64,000 nucleotides of DNA from Verrucomicrobiota bacterium (lineage in GTDB: Bacteria; Verrucomicrobiota; Verrucomicrobiia; Verrucomicrobiales; Verrucomicrobiaceae). Of the stretch, positions 1 to 8,369 are shown piece after piece. A program made the position numbers and the translations under genes. Each line of letters begins with the position of its first letter. The first letter of the stretch is position 1. Below the pieces are notes generated by a model, which worked only from the letters and a program-made list of their open reading frames with translations, was not told the origin of the DNA and searched no databases. The stretch spans positions 186,001-250,000 of the forward strand of contig JAFLEI010000001.1 of the NCBI GenBank assembly GCA_017301975.1, read 5' to 3'.

Positions 1-2081
1 CCGCGTGTGACCTTGTCCTTGGGCTTGTCATACTGCCCGCGATCCATGACGAAGCTTTCGCGTTTTTCGGGGAGGTCGGCCATGATGAAGGTGGCGGGGA
101 TGACATCATCCAGCGTCTTCTTTTTGGACTCCAGGGCGAGCTTCTCGGCGCGGGCTCCTTCCACGAGGCTGCGGGCGCCTTGGTATTCGTTTTCAAACCA
201 CCATTCCTTGAGGCGTGTGGCGTCTTTTTCGGGCCATTCGGCGGGCTTTTTGCCACGCACGAGAGTTTGCAAATCGTTGGGAAGTTCGGCGACGCGCTTG
301 CCCTGATTTTTTTCGATCCATTTGCTCCAGGACCATTGGGGGTCTTTGGCGGGATCGACACGTGAGGTCATGGCGAGACGGTCCCAGTAAACGGTGCCGC
401 CGAACTGGGTGAAGGCGTAGCCACTGACTTTGATGCCGGGCTTGAGGCCGAGTTTTTCGGCAGGGACTTCGAGCTTCACCCACTCGCCTGCTTTGGGCAG
501 TTCACCCATCTGGACTTTTTCAGGGGTGCGCACCTGACCGAAGGGGATGGCGCCTTCCTGGCCCCAGACGGCGCGGTGGTTCCAGCCGGCGGTGTGGAAC
601 TGGAGCATGATGGCCTTGGGAGGATTGGCGGGGTCGATGTAGCACTGAACGCTGATCTTTCCATTGGGTGGGATTTCATACTTCGCGCCACTGGCGAAGA
701 AGTCTTGGGCTACACCTGTGGCGGTGCGCTTGAGCGCGGCGTTGCCGCTGAAGACGGGGCCTTTGTCCTTGGTGATGAGCTGCGTGGGCTCGCCGGAGAA
801 ATCCGCCTTCACGGGGAAGGCATCTTCAAACCAGACGAGCTCGCTGGTCTGGATGGGAGGAGCGGGAGTCTGAGTGGAGGGGTCGGTGTAGTTCAGAGTT
901 TGGATGGCGGCGCGGATTTTGGTCTGCGCGGCAACGAGGTTTTGCTCCAGTTCGGCGAGCTGTTTTTTCTGCTCGGCGGAGCTCAGGCGGAGGATGGGCG
1001 GGGTGAGGAGGATGTTGCCGTCCATGGCGGGATCGGCGGTGCTGTTGAAGAAGGCGTAGAGGGAGTAAAACTCCTTCTGTGAGATAGGGTCGAACTTGTG
1101 ATCATGGCACACGGCGCAGCCTGCGGTGAGGCCCATCCAGACGGCGACGGTGGAGTCCGCGCGATCCACGGCATAGCGGAAAATGAACTCTTCATTGATG
1201 CTGCCGCCTTCGCTGGTGGTGACGTTGCAGCGGTTGAAACCGGAAGCGATTTGCTGATCGACCGTGGAATTGGGCAGGAGATCCCCGGCAAGCTGCCAGA
1301 TGGTGAACTGATCGTAGGGCAGGTTGGCATTGAAGGCACGCACGACCCAGTCGCGGTAGGGCCACATGCTGCGCTCGTTGTCGAGGTGGAGGCCGTGGGT
1401 GTCTGCATAGCGCGCGGCATCCAGCCAGAAGCGGCCCATGTGCTCGCCGTAGCGTTCGGACTTCAGGAGGCGAGCGACGACTTTTTCATACGCATCAGGT
1501 GCGGTGTCGGCGATGAAGGCGTCGATTTCAGCGAGAGTGGGTGGCAGGCCGGTCAGATCGAGCGTGACGCGGCGGATGAGGGTTTCCTTGGAGGCTAAGG
1601 GCGAAGGGGGCAGGCCTTCTTTGGCCAAGCGGTCCTGGATGAAGGCGTCGATGCCGTTTTGGACGGGTCCTTTGACGGAAGGCGGGGTTGCTTTAACGGG
1701 GGCTTCGAAGGCCCAGTGCTTTTTGAACTCGGCACCTTCCTTGATCCAGCGTTGAAGAATTTCCGCCTGGGCGGGGGTGATGTGCTTGTTTGAGTCGGGC
1801 GGTGGCATCACCTCGTCTTCGTCCTTGGTGAGGATGCGCTGGATGACGGAGCTTGCCTCCGGGCTGCCGGGCTTGATGGGGAACACACCTTCGATGGCCT
1901 TGTAGGCGACTTCGGGGATGTCGAGGCGCAAGTCGGCCTTGCGCTTCTTGGCGTCGAAGCCGTGGCAGGCGAAGCAGTTGTCGCTGAGGATCGGCCGGAT
2001 GTCGCGGTTGAAGTCGAGCTTCGTCGCCGCAGATGCGGTGGCGGTCAGAGCGGCAGAAACGATGAAGGCACGGAAAAGCAT
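1..2081 (-). CDS. Cytochrome-type DUF1549/DUF1553 protein, 3' end outside window
   Basis: This is an open frame of 693 codons without a stop; the C-terminus lies beyond the window start. Reading from the ATG at 2081, a signal peptide (residues 1-18) is followed by a planctomycete-type cytochrome c motif, CFACH at residues 36-40, and a DUF1549 region with a second CxxCH (CAVCH, near residue 318). A beta-rich, jelly-roll-like insert occupies roughly residues 390-600, and the start of DUF1553 appears at about 655-693 (motif RGQYDKP). Such exported proteins are abundant in Planctomycetes and Verrucomicrobia, often beside sulfatases and DUF1501 proteins, and are thought to act in polysaccharide breakdown; the reaction is not established. 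The frame is continuous from 2081 to position 83 and on to the edge, so no frameshift is present. Confidence 0.9.
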   Translation of the reverse strand, partial: MLFRAFIVSAALTATASAATKLDFNRDIRPILSDNCFACHGFDAKKRKADLRLDIPEVAYKAIEGVFPIKPGSPEASSVIQRILTKDEDEVMPPPDSNKHITPAQAEILQRWIKEGAEFKKHWAFEAPVKATPPSVKGPVQNGIDAFIQDRLAKEGLPPSPLASKETLIRRVTLDLTGLPPTLAEIDAFIADTAPDAYEKVVARLLKSERYGEHMGRFWLDAARYADTHGLHLDNERSMWPYRDWVVRAFNANLPYDQFTIWQLAGDLLPNSTVDQQIASGFNRCNVTTSEGGSINEEFIFRYAVDRADSTVAVWMGLTAGCAVCHDHKFDPISQKEFYSLYAFFNSTADPAMDGNILLTPPILRLSSAEQKKQLAELEQNLVAAQTKIRAAIQTLNYTDPSTQTPAPPIQTSELVWFEDAFPVKADFSGEPTQLITKDKGPVFSGNAALKRTATGVAQDFFASGAKYEIPPNGKISVQCYIDPANPPKAIMLQFHTAGWNHRAVWGQEGAIPFGQVRTPEKVQMGELPKAGEWVKLEVPAEKLGLKPGIKVSGYAFTQFGGTVYWDRLAMTSRVDPAKDPQWSWSKWIEKNQGKRVAELPNDLQTLVRGKKPAEWPEKDATRLKEWWFENEYQGARSLVEGARAEKLALESKKKTLDDVIPATFIMADLPEKRESFVMDRGQYDKPKDKVTR

Positions 2082-2122
2082 GGGGATGGAGTACGAAGCT
2101 CATCCCGCCAGGCTTTCCGGCT

Positions 2123-3073
2123 TCAACGGCCAAAGAAATAGTTCGTGGCGTGGAAGAACACCGGTGCGGCGAAGGCAAGAGAGTCCAGCCGGTCCATAAA
2201 ACCACCGTGGCCGGCGATGGCCCCGCCCCAGTCCTTCACGCCTCGATCACGCTTGATCGCTGACATCACGAGTCCACCGACGAAGCCCATGAGCACGACC
2301 AGCGCGGCCATGCCTGCGGCTTGCAAAGGAGAAAACGGGGTGGCCCAATAGAGCGCGGCACCGAGGCCGACAGTCGTCAGGCCGCCGCCGATCAATCCCT
2401 CCCAGGTTTTGCTGGGGCTGACGGTGGGGGCGATCTTGTGCTTGCCGCAGATTTTGCCCCAGACGTATTGCATCACGTCGCTCATTTCGACGACGGTGAT
2501 GAACCAGAAAAGCAGCTTGGCCCGCTGATGCGGCCAGTTAGGAAGATCGAGCCACAGGATGGCGGGTGCATGACTGATGCAATAAACGCAGATCATGAGG
2601 CCCCACTGAATTTTCGCGGTGCGTTCAAGGAAGTTTTCGCAGTCTCCGGCCAGGGCTGACCGCATGGGGACAAACAGGAATGCATAGACCGGGATCAGGA
2701 TGAGAAACATGTTATACCACTCGGTCGCCAAAAAATAGTAGTGCAGCGGAGTGATGATGAAGAAGACCCAGAATAGGGTGCGATGGTCTGCGGGTTTTGT
2801 TGGCGTGAGGGTGATGAACTCGCGCAGGGCCATGAAGGAACAGAACCCAAACATCACCGCCGTGCCCACCTGCCCTACCGCGAGCGCGGCGGCAAAGATG
2901 GCGACCATGCCCCACCAGGCCTTGGTGCGAGCGTTCAGGTTTGCGACCGTGATTCTGGCGGCGTCGGTTGAGGCCCGCTTTGCCAGGACCCAGCCGATGA
3001 GCGAGGCGACGACGAGCAATGCCAGAGTGCCGCCAAGAAGCCAGGACAGAGCCGGATCGGAAAGGATTTTCAT
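2123..3073 (-). CDS. cdsA: Phosphatidate cytidylyltransferase (CDP-diglyceride synthase)
   Basis: This integral membrane enzyme makes CDP-diacylglycerol from phosphatidic acid and CTP, the branch point of phospholipid synthesis. The 316-residue product has about eight hydrophobic segments and ends in the full CTP_transf_1 signature at about residues 271-298 (SAIKRD, then KDWGG, GHGG and DRLDS), which holds the metal-binding aspartates. I prefer the ATG at 3073, which begins directly with MKILSDP and a membrane helix; an in-frame ATG at 3115 would add a 14-residue basic extension and reach into the divergent esterase's upstream region. The gene lies 41 bp upstream of the DUF1553 gene on the same strand. 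pgsA, which uses its product, is about 1.1 kb away on the other strand. Confidence 0.93.
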   Translation of the reverse strand: MKILSDPALSWLLGGTLALLVVASLIGWVLAKRASTDAARITVANLNARTKAWWGMVAIFAAALAVGQVGTAVMFGFCSFMALREFITLTPTKPADHRTLFWVFFIITPLHYYFLATEWYNMFLILIPVYAFLFVPMRSALAGDCENFLERTAKIQWGLMICVYCISHAPAILWLDLPNWPHQRAKLLFWFITVVEMSDVMQYVWGKICGKHKIAPTVSPSKTWEGLIGGGLTTVGLGAALYWATPFSPLQAAGMAALVVLMGFVGGLVMSAIKRDRGVKDWGGAIAGHGGFMDRLDSLAFAAPVFFHATNYFFGR

Positions 3074-3171
3074 AGCAGGTGAGAGAGATGGACAGCGGTT
3101 TCGTTTCTTTTGCAAACTGCATTCACCAGCCGCGTTTTAGCGGGCATAACCCGTGCGTTCATGTTCCCTTT

Positions 3172-4035
3172 ATGATGTCTCGTTGCTTCTTGTTCTTGTT
3201 TTTCCTGGCCTTTACACTGTCTGCCGTCGAACCGATCACGCGTGTTTATAAAAAGGCGGGGGAACGGGAACTGAAGCTCACCCTTGTGAATCCGCCGGAC
3301 TGGAGGGCTTCGGATCAGCGGCCGGCGATGGTGTTTTTCCATGGTGGTGGCTGGGTGGGTGGAGCGCCGACGCAGTTCACGCAGCACAGCGAGTATCTGG
3401 CGACGCGGGGGATGGTGTGTGCGCAGGTGGAGTATCGTTTGATCAAGAAGGGGGACGCCGGGCCGCCGATTGACTGTGTGCATGATGCGAAGTCGGCGAT
3501 GCGCTGGGTGCGCGGGCATGCGGCGGAGCTGGGGATTGATCCGAACCGCATCGGTGCCGGGGGCGGCAGCGCGGGCGGGCATCTGGCGGCGTTTGTGGGC
3601 ATGGTGGAGGGGCTGGATGATCCGCAGGACGATTTGAAAATTTCGCCGAAGGCAAATGCGCTGGCTTTGTTCAATCCGGTTTTCGACAACGGGCCGGATC
3701 AGGGCTGGGGCTACGCTCGGGTGGGTGAACGGTTCAAAGAGTATTCTCCGGCGCATAACATCAGTGCGGATGATCCGCCTGCGATCATCTTTCTCGGCAC
3801 GCAGGACAAGCTGATCCCGGTGGCCGTGGTGGAGCGATTCCAGGCCAACATGGAAAAGGCGGGGGTGCGCTGTGAAGCGATCTTTTATGAGGGGCAGGGG
3901 CACGGGTTCTTCAATCCCGGCAAGGGTGGCAAGATGCAGTTTTACTACGAGACCTTGCTGGCCACCGACAAGTTCCTTGCCTCGATGGGGTGGTTGAAAG
4001 GAGAGCCCACGCTGCCAAAGCCCGCCGCTCCGTGA
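3172..4035 (+). CDS. Exported alpha/beta-hydrolase (esterase/lipase family)
   Basis: This is a secreted esterase-like alpha/beta-hydrolase of 287 residues. The start at 3172 (MMSRCFLF) gives a clean signal peptide; an upstream in-frame ATG at 3079 would add 31 polar residues and overlap the divergent cdsA leader. The oxyanion-hole motif HGGGW is at residues 57-61, the nucleophile elbow GGGSAGG puts the catalytic serine at 133, a later GTQD supplies the likely aspartate and GQGHGF the histidine. These features fit the acetyl-esterase/feruloyl-esterase-like group (BD-FAE, Aes), whose members often remove acyl groups from plant polysaccharides. The exact substrate cannot be read from sequence. 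Confidence 0.88.
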   Translation: MMSRCFLFLFFLAFTLSAVEPITRVYKKAGERELKLTLVNPPDWRASDQRPAMVFFHGGGWVGGAPTQFTQHSEYLATRGMVCAQVEYRLIKKGDAGPPIDCVHDAKSAMRWVRGHAAELGIDPNRIGAGGGSAGGHLAAFVGMVEGLDDPQDDLKISPKANALALFNPVFDNGPDQGWGYARVGERFKEYSPAHNISADDPPAIIFLGTQDKLIPVAVVERFQANMEKAGVRCEAIFYEGQGHGFFNPGKGGKMQFYYETLLATDKFLASMGWLKGEPTLPKPAAP

Positions 4036-4164
4036 ATTCCAGCCGCGTCATGAGCCGGCCTGTGGGCACCGCCGCGGCGGGGTGGGGGCAAAGTTCTTTC
4101 GTTGCAGGACCGTCATTGACAGGATGGGGATTCCATCGCTAGACAGAGAGAGACCGACCACTGC

Positions 4165-4764
4165 ATGAACCTGCCGAACAAACTCACCCTCTCGCGCCTG
4201 ATCCTGACGGCGGTGTTTGTGGTGTGCTTTTACATTCCATGGGCCAACACGATTTCGCTGGCTCTGATCATCTTCGGGATTGCCTCGGCCACGGACTACT
4301 TTGACGGGAAGATTGCACGTGCGCGCGGCATCGTGACGAATTTCGGCAAGCTGTTTGACCCGCTGGCGGACAAGATCCTGATCGCCGCAGCTTTTATTCT
4401 GCTGACGTCGGACAAGAACTTTCCGGAAGCGGCACGGATGCCGGCGTGGATCACGATTGTGATCCTGGCGCGTGAGTTTTTCGTGACGGGGATCCGGCTG
4501 GTGGCGGCGGGGCAGGGCGCGGTGCTGTCTGCGGAGAAACTGGGGAAGCACAAGATGCTGTGGCAAATCCTGACGGTGATTTATTTCATGATGAGGCAGG
4601 CTTCGAACGAGCCGATCTGGGGCTTCACGCATGCGGCTTTCACGGCGAATCCGGCCATTGAGCGCGTGGTGGCCCTGGCTCTTGTTTCGTTGACGACCCT
4701 GCTGACGCTGGTGTCTGGTTTCAGCTACTTTTGGAAGAACCGGCACTTGTTTGACGATGCCTGA
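4165..4764 (+). CDS. pgsA: CDP-diacylglycerol-glycerol-3-phosphate 3-phosphatidyltransferase
   Basis: This membrane enzyme exchanges the CMP of CDP-diacylglycerol for glycerol-3-phosphate, giving phosphatidylglycerol phosphate. The 199-residue product carries the complete CDP-alcohol phosphotransferase motif from residue 44 to 69: D44, D47 and G48, then A51 and R52, G61, D65 and D69, all key residues present. Several hydrophobic helices follow and the length matches bacterial PgsA. The family also contains phosphatidylserine and cardiolipin synthases, but length and the N-terminal NLPNKLTLSR start favour PgsA. It is followed 24 bp later by a RidA-like gene on the same strand, probably one transcript. 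Confidence 0.93.
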   Translation: MNLPNKLTLSRLILTAVFVVCFYIPWANTISLALIIFGIASATDYFDGKIARARGIVTNFGKLFDPLADKILIAAAFILLTSDKNFPEAARMPAWITIVILAREFFVTGIRLVAAGQGAVLSAEKLGKHKMLWQILTVIYFMMRQASNEPIWGFTHAAFTANPAIERVVALALVSLTTLLTLVSGFSYFWKNRHLFDDA

Positions 4765-4788
4765 TGCTTTTCTTTTGAACTCAACGCC

Positions 4789-5250
4789 ATGAATGCCGAA
4801 CAACAGCTCACCGCCCTTGGTCTCACCCTGCCCACCGCGCCGCCGCGCGGAGGTGTTTACAAACCCGTCGTGATTGTGGGAGACATAGCCTATGTCTCCG
4901 GCCACGGACCGTACCTGGGAGATGGAAAGTATCTGACGGGGAGAGTCGGCGGGGATCTCGATCTTGAGGCAGGCAAGGCCGCCGCGAAGCAGACGGGGCT
5001 GGCGCTGCTGGCGACTTTGAAAAGCGAGCTGGGCAGCCTGGACCGTGTGAAACGCGTGGTGAAACTGCTCGGCATGGTGAACTGCACTTCAGACTTCGGC
5101 GATCATCCGAAGGTCATCAATGGGTGCAGCGAATTGTTTGGACAGATCTGGGGCGAGGACTGCGGGATCGGAGCGCGCAGCGCGGTGGGCATGGGCTCCC
5201 TGCCGGGAAACATCGCCGTCGAGATCGAAGGCATCTTTGAGCTGCAATAG
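4789..5250 (+). CDS. RidA/YjgF family protein
   Basis: The 153-residue protein belongs to the RidA (YjgF/YER057c/UK114) family, small cytosolic trimers; the founding member hydrolyses reactive enamine/imine intermediates released by PLP enzymes. The family pattern is visible: the VGDIAYVSGHGP strand near residues 30-42, the helix with LALLATLKSELGSLDRV, and the C-terminal GARSAVGMGSLPGN with the arginine that in RidA binds the substrate carboxylate. It is longer at the N-terminus than classical RidA (about 128 residues) and resembles the subgroup with a YjgF/chorismate-mutase-like fold, so deaminase activity is not assured. It lies 24 bp after pgsA. Confidence 0.85.
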   Translation: MNAEQQLTALGLTLPTAPPRGGVYKPVVIVGDIAYVSGHGPYLGDGKYLTGRVGGDLDLEAGKAAAKQTGLALLATLKSELGSLDRVKRVVKLLGMVNCTSDFGDHPKVINGCSELFGQIWGEDCGIGARSAVGMGSLPGNIAVEIEGIFELQ

Positions 5251-5273
5251 CCGACGCTGGGCCGGGGCGAGGT

Positions 5274-5735
5274 TCAGAACCAGCGTGATCCGAGGCCGAG
5301 GCCGGCCCCCCAACTGAAGGGCTGGCCAAAACCGTAGCCTCCGCCCCAGGGGCGATTGGTGTAGCTGCTGCCATAGGAAGAACTGCGATTGTAATAGGGG
5401 CTGCTAAAGAGGCTGTTTGAGTAATACGGGTGCCGTTGGTACGAGACCGGGTAAGAGGGCAGACGTCCGGGAGTGCTGGCGTACCAAGGCCGGGCGGAGT
5501 AGCAGCGTGTACCGGTGTTTGTGCCGCGAATCACATAGTAATAGTGATCCCGGTTGGAGCCCAGAGTGCTGGCTGCGAGATCGCCAAGGGGGGCATGGCC
5601 CGAACTGCGATAAGGCACGAAGGTGCCGGAACCGGGGGTGGAGCCCATAAAGGCGTAGGGATACTGGCAGGCTGTGAGAGTCAGCGAAAGACCGACGAGA
5701 AGAACCACGAGCGAGGGGAAGAGCGGCGTTTTCAT
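5274..5735 (-). CDS. Small Gly/Ser/Tyr-rich lipoprotein, unknown function
   Basis: I do not recognise a family. The 153-residue product has a lipoprotein signal peptide ending in LTAC (Cys23), so it should be anchored in the outer or inner membrane. The mature part is low-complexity, rich in Tyr, Ser, Gly and Pro, with a C-terminal run of GGGYGFGQPF and GLGLGSRWF that looks glycine-rich and flexible. No cysteine pairs or catalytic motifs are seen. It is convergent with the RidA-like gene (23 bp apart). It may be an envelope structural protein, but that is a guess from composition alone. Confidence 0.65.
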   Translation of the reverse strand: MKTPLFPSLVVLLVGLSLTLTACQYPYAFMGSTPGSGTFVPYRSSGHAPLGDLAASTLGSNRDHYYYVIRGTNTGTRCYSARPWYASTPGRLPSYPVSYQRHPYYSNSLFSSPYYNRSSSYGSSYTNRPWGGGYGFGQPFSWGAGLGLGSRWF

Positions 5736-5880
5736 TTGCGGAGGGAGTGCGGGCAGAATTAGCGCACAAATTCCTCCACGGTGGCAACGACTAAACCACG
5801 GAGCTGCCAGGGTATAATTCCGCCGGGGTGGAGTGGCTCTGAATTTTATGGGCGAGCCACCTTGGAAAGCTTTGGAAAAC

Positions 5881-6663
5881 TTAGAATTCCATGAGCTGGA
5901 TGGGCATGCTGTCCCGGATCTGCTTGTCCGGCGGCGTGCTCATGAGCTTTTCAAACTGGGAGGCCCACTCACGAATGGCATACCTAGCCTGGCCGGTGGG
6001 AAGCAATTCATTGGGAAAGAAGAGGATGACCGCCATCCGAGTCTCTTCCTTGTCAGCAAACTCGAAGAAGGATTTGCCCGTGGTGGGTTCAGTCAAGACC
6101 CCTTGAATGGCAATGGCAGGTCTTGCAGACTTTCCAAGCAGACTGCCGATAGGGGTGAACGGAACGGGGAGCGCCATGTCGAGCGCCTCACGAATCGCCA
6201 ATCCGGAGACGGTGTTTGGTTCCCATTCGATGATCGAGAGCTTCAAAGTCATGGCATCCTTGGAAGGAGCGTCCACGACGGTGTAGCGTGACTTTTTGTT
6301 CGACTTGAAGGCCTTCACAAACCTGTCGTGCGTGTAGGTCACCAGGCCCTTCACCTTGGAAGCATGCCGTTTCTTGCTGAACTCCATGAGCGCAAATTTT
6401 TGGGTCATGGCCCGCAGCTCATCGGACACCACGGGGGCAATGTAGATGGACTTCACCTTCTCCGCAGCGGTCAGCACCTTCTTGTCGGTGGTCCACCAGT
6501 TGCCGAGGAAAGGGGAGCGTTTACGGTTTTCCTTTAGTTCTTTGGCATGAGGGAGGAAGCTCGTGGGCTTGACATCGACGGCTGCCACCACGCTTTTGGC
6601 GGTACGGCAGGAGATCATCATCCATGGGATGAGGAGGAAGAGAGAAGCGCGAATCAGCATCAT
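5881..6663 (-). CDS. Lipoprotein resembling DUF3313
   Basis: The start at 6663 (MMLIRASLF) gives a signal peptide with a lipobox-like MISC about 18 residues in; the longer frame to 6801 would overlap the divergent rseP upstream region and has no signal. The 260-residue protein has features of the DUF3313 lipoprotein group: an N-terminal segment with FLGNWW, alternating strands, and a mid-protein acidic/hydrophobic strand (LKLSIIEWEPNT) seen in envelope lipoproteins that scavenge or assemble beta-barrels. Family assignment is tentative and the function unknown. It is transcribed away from rseP with about 175 bp between the starts. Confidence 0.65.
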   Translation of the reverse strand: MMLIRASLFLLIPWMMISCRTAKSVVAAVDVKPTSFLPHAKELKENRKRSPFLGNWWTTDKKVLTAAEKVKSIYIAPVVSDELRAMTQKFALMEFSKKRHASKVKGLVTYTHDRFVKAFKSNKKSRYTVVDAPSKDAMTLKLSIIEWEPNTVSGLAIREALDMALPVPFTPIGSLLGKSARPAIAIQGVLTEPTTGKSFFEFADKEETRMAVILFFPNELLPTGQARYAIREWASQFEKLMSTPPDKQIRDSMPIQLMEF

Positions 6664-6839
6664 GGAGCAAAGTGGGGATACGTCTGAGGATGGCGGATGG
6701 CAAATATTTCGTGCTTTAGGTTCCGCACAAACTTCCCGGCACCATTTGCACCAGTCATGGGGGGGTGTTAGCTTTCCCATCTGATCATTCGGTGCCGGCA
6801 ATCCCGCCGCGCTCCCCCCGACCTCTTTCCTCCAACTTT

Positions 6840-8357
6840 ATGGCATGGCTTTCCCCTCTCGGTTCCTTCGGTGAAATTCTCCGTTTCATCATCCTCATCC
6901 TGGAGGTGGTGCTCGTGTTCAACCTCATGATCGTGGTGCATGAGTGGGGCCACTTCCTGGCGGCGCGCTGGCGCGGGCTGAAGGTGGAGAAGTTTTACAT
7001 CTGGTTTGGCAAGCCGCTGTGGAAGAAGACCATCAACGGAGTGGAATACGGCCTCGGCAGCATTCCTGCGGGCGGCTTTGTGGCGCTGCCGCAGATGGCG
7101 CCGATGGGCGGCCTTGAAGGGGAGGTGAGCCAGGAGGCGCTGCCGCCGATCACGCCGCTGGACAAGGCCATCGTGGCGTTTGCCGGACCGCTGTTCAGTT
7201 TCATGCTCGCCTGTTTGTTTGCGGTGGCGGTCTGGGTCGTGGGCAAGCCGGAGAGCGAATCCCACACGACTTCCATCGTTGGTTATGTGGCCAAGGATAG
7301 TCCGGCGCAGAAAGCAGGCATCCTTTCGGGTGACAAGGTTCTGCGGGTTGATGGACAGCCGGTGAAGCGCTTTGAAGGCCTGGTGGACAGCGTGCGCTGG
7401 GGGGTGGTGGCCAGCGAAGGGGACACGATTTCCTTTGAGGTGGAGCGTCCGGGGCAGGGAGTGCTGGAATTTAATGTGGATCCCAAGGCGTGGCCGAAGG
7501 ACGACAAGAAAAAGGAGGAGCCGGTTTCCTGGTGGCGCTCCATCTTCAAGCGGCCCGAACTGCGATCCGTCGGTCTTGAAGGCCAGATGACACCCATGGT
7601 GGGCGGGGTCGCCAAGAACAGTCCGGCGGATGAGGCGGGCATCAAGGCCAATGACTTGGTGCTGCGGGCTGATGGCAAGGCAATGCGCAGCATGGGAGAC
7701 CTTGGCGATTACATCAAAGCCACTCCGGGGAAGACCATCGTGCTGGACATCGAACGCGAGGGGAAGGTGATCCAGATCCCGGTGCTGCCTCGCATCCCGG
7801 ACAAGAACAATCTCAAGGAAGTGACGGAAGACCATCAGGAATACCCAATGGTGGGCATTGCCTGGGATGTGGAAGGCAAGCGTACTCCCAGCGTCATCAC
7901 CCCGTGGGAACAGATCAGCGATGCGGTGCGGCACATGGGCAACCTAGTGTCCAAGCTGGTTTCACCGAAGTCGGACCTCAGTCCTGCGCACATGAGCGGC
8001 CCTGTGGGCGTGGGCCGTCTGTATTACAAGCTGTTCCAGCACCCGGACGGCTGGCGGCTGGTGCTGTGGTTCAGTGTGGTGTTCAACATCAATCTGGCGA
8101 TCCTCAACATGATGCCCTTTCCGGTGCTCGACGGCGGGCACATCACCATGGCTGCTGCCGAGGCGATCCGCCGCAAGCCGCCGCAGGGCAGGATTCTGGA
8201 ATACGTCCAAACCGCCTGCGCGCTGATGCTCTTTGGCTTTATCATTTTTGTGACCCTCAAGGACACGGGGGATTTCTTTGGTGGTGGAGCCAAAGAAGGG
8301 AAGGCCTTGAAAATTGAGTGGCTTTCCAAAGAGCAGCGTGCCGCCGCAGGCGCGTAA
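6840..8357 (+). CDS. rseP: Site-2 zinc metalloprotease RseP/RasP
   Basis: This is an intramembrane protease that cuts membrane-bound anti-sigma factors or signal-peptide remnants. The 505-residue product has the zinc motif HEWGH at residues 34-38 in the first membrane helix, the second metal motif LDGGH near residue 429 preceded by NMMPFPV, and two PDZ domains between the membrane segments (around residues 140-225 and 250-320), as in Escherichia coli RseP. An insertion rich in Lys/Glu joins the two PDZ domains. I take the ATG at 6840 (MAWLSPLG); the frame upstream to 6765 encodes a proline-rich stretch unlikely to be translated. A GT4 glycosyltransferase follows after 12 bp and may be co-transcribed. 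Confidence 0.95.
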   Translation: MAWLSPLGSFGEILRFIILILEVVLVFNLMIVVHEWGHFLAARWRGLKVEKFYIWFGKPLWKKTINGVEYGLGSIPAGGFVALPQMAPMGGLEGEVSQEALPPITPLDKAIVAFAGPLFSFMLACLFAVAVWVVGKPESESHTTSIVGYVAKDSPAQKAGILSGDKVLRVDGQPVKRFEGLVDSVRWGVVASEGDTISFEVERPGQGVLEFNVDPKAWPKDDKKKEEPVSWWRSIFKRPELRSVGLEGQMTPMVGGVAKNSPADEAGIKANDLVLRADGKAMRSMGDLGDYIKATPGKTIVLDIEREGKVIQIPVLPRIPDKNNLKEVTEDHQEYPMVGIAWDVEGKRTPSVITPWEQISDAVRHMGNLVSKLVSPKSDLSPAHMSGPVGVGRLYYKLFQHPDGWRLVLWFSVVFNINLAILNMMPFPVLDGGHITMAAAEAIRRKPPQGRILEYVQTACALMLFGFIIFVTLKDTGDFFGGGAKEGKALKIEWLSKEQRAAAGA

Positions 8358-8369
8358 TTTCCGCCGCTT

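Noticed and set aside
4069-4080. CCGCCGCGGCGG palindrome after the esterase gene
   Set aside because: Self-complementary only because of high GC; no T-run follows and it is not placed like an operator.
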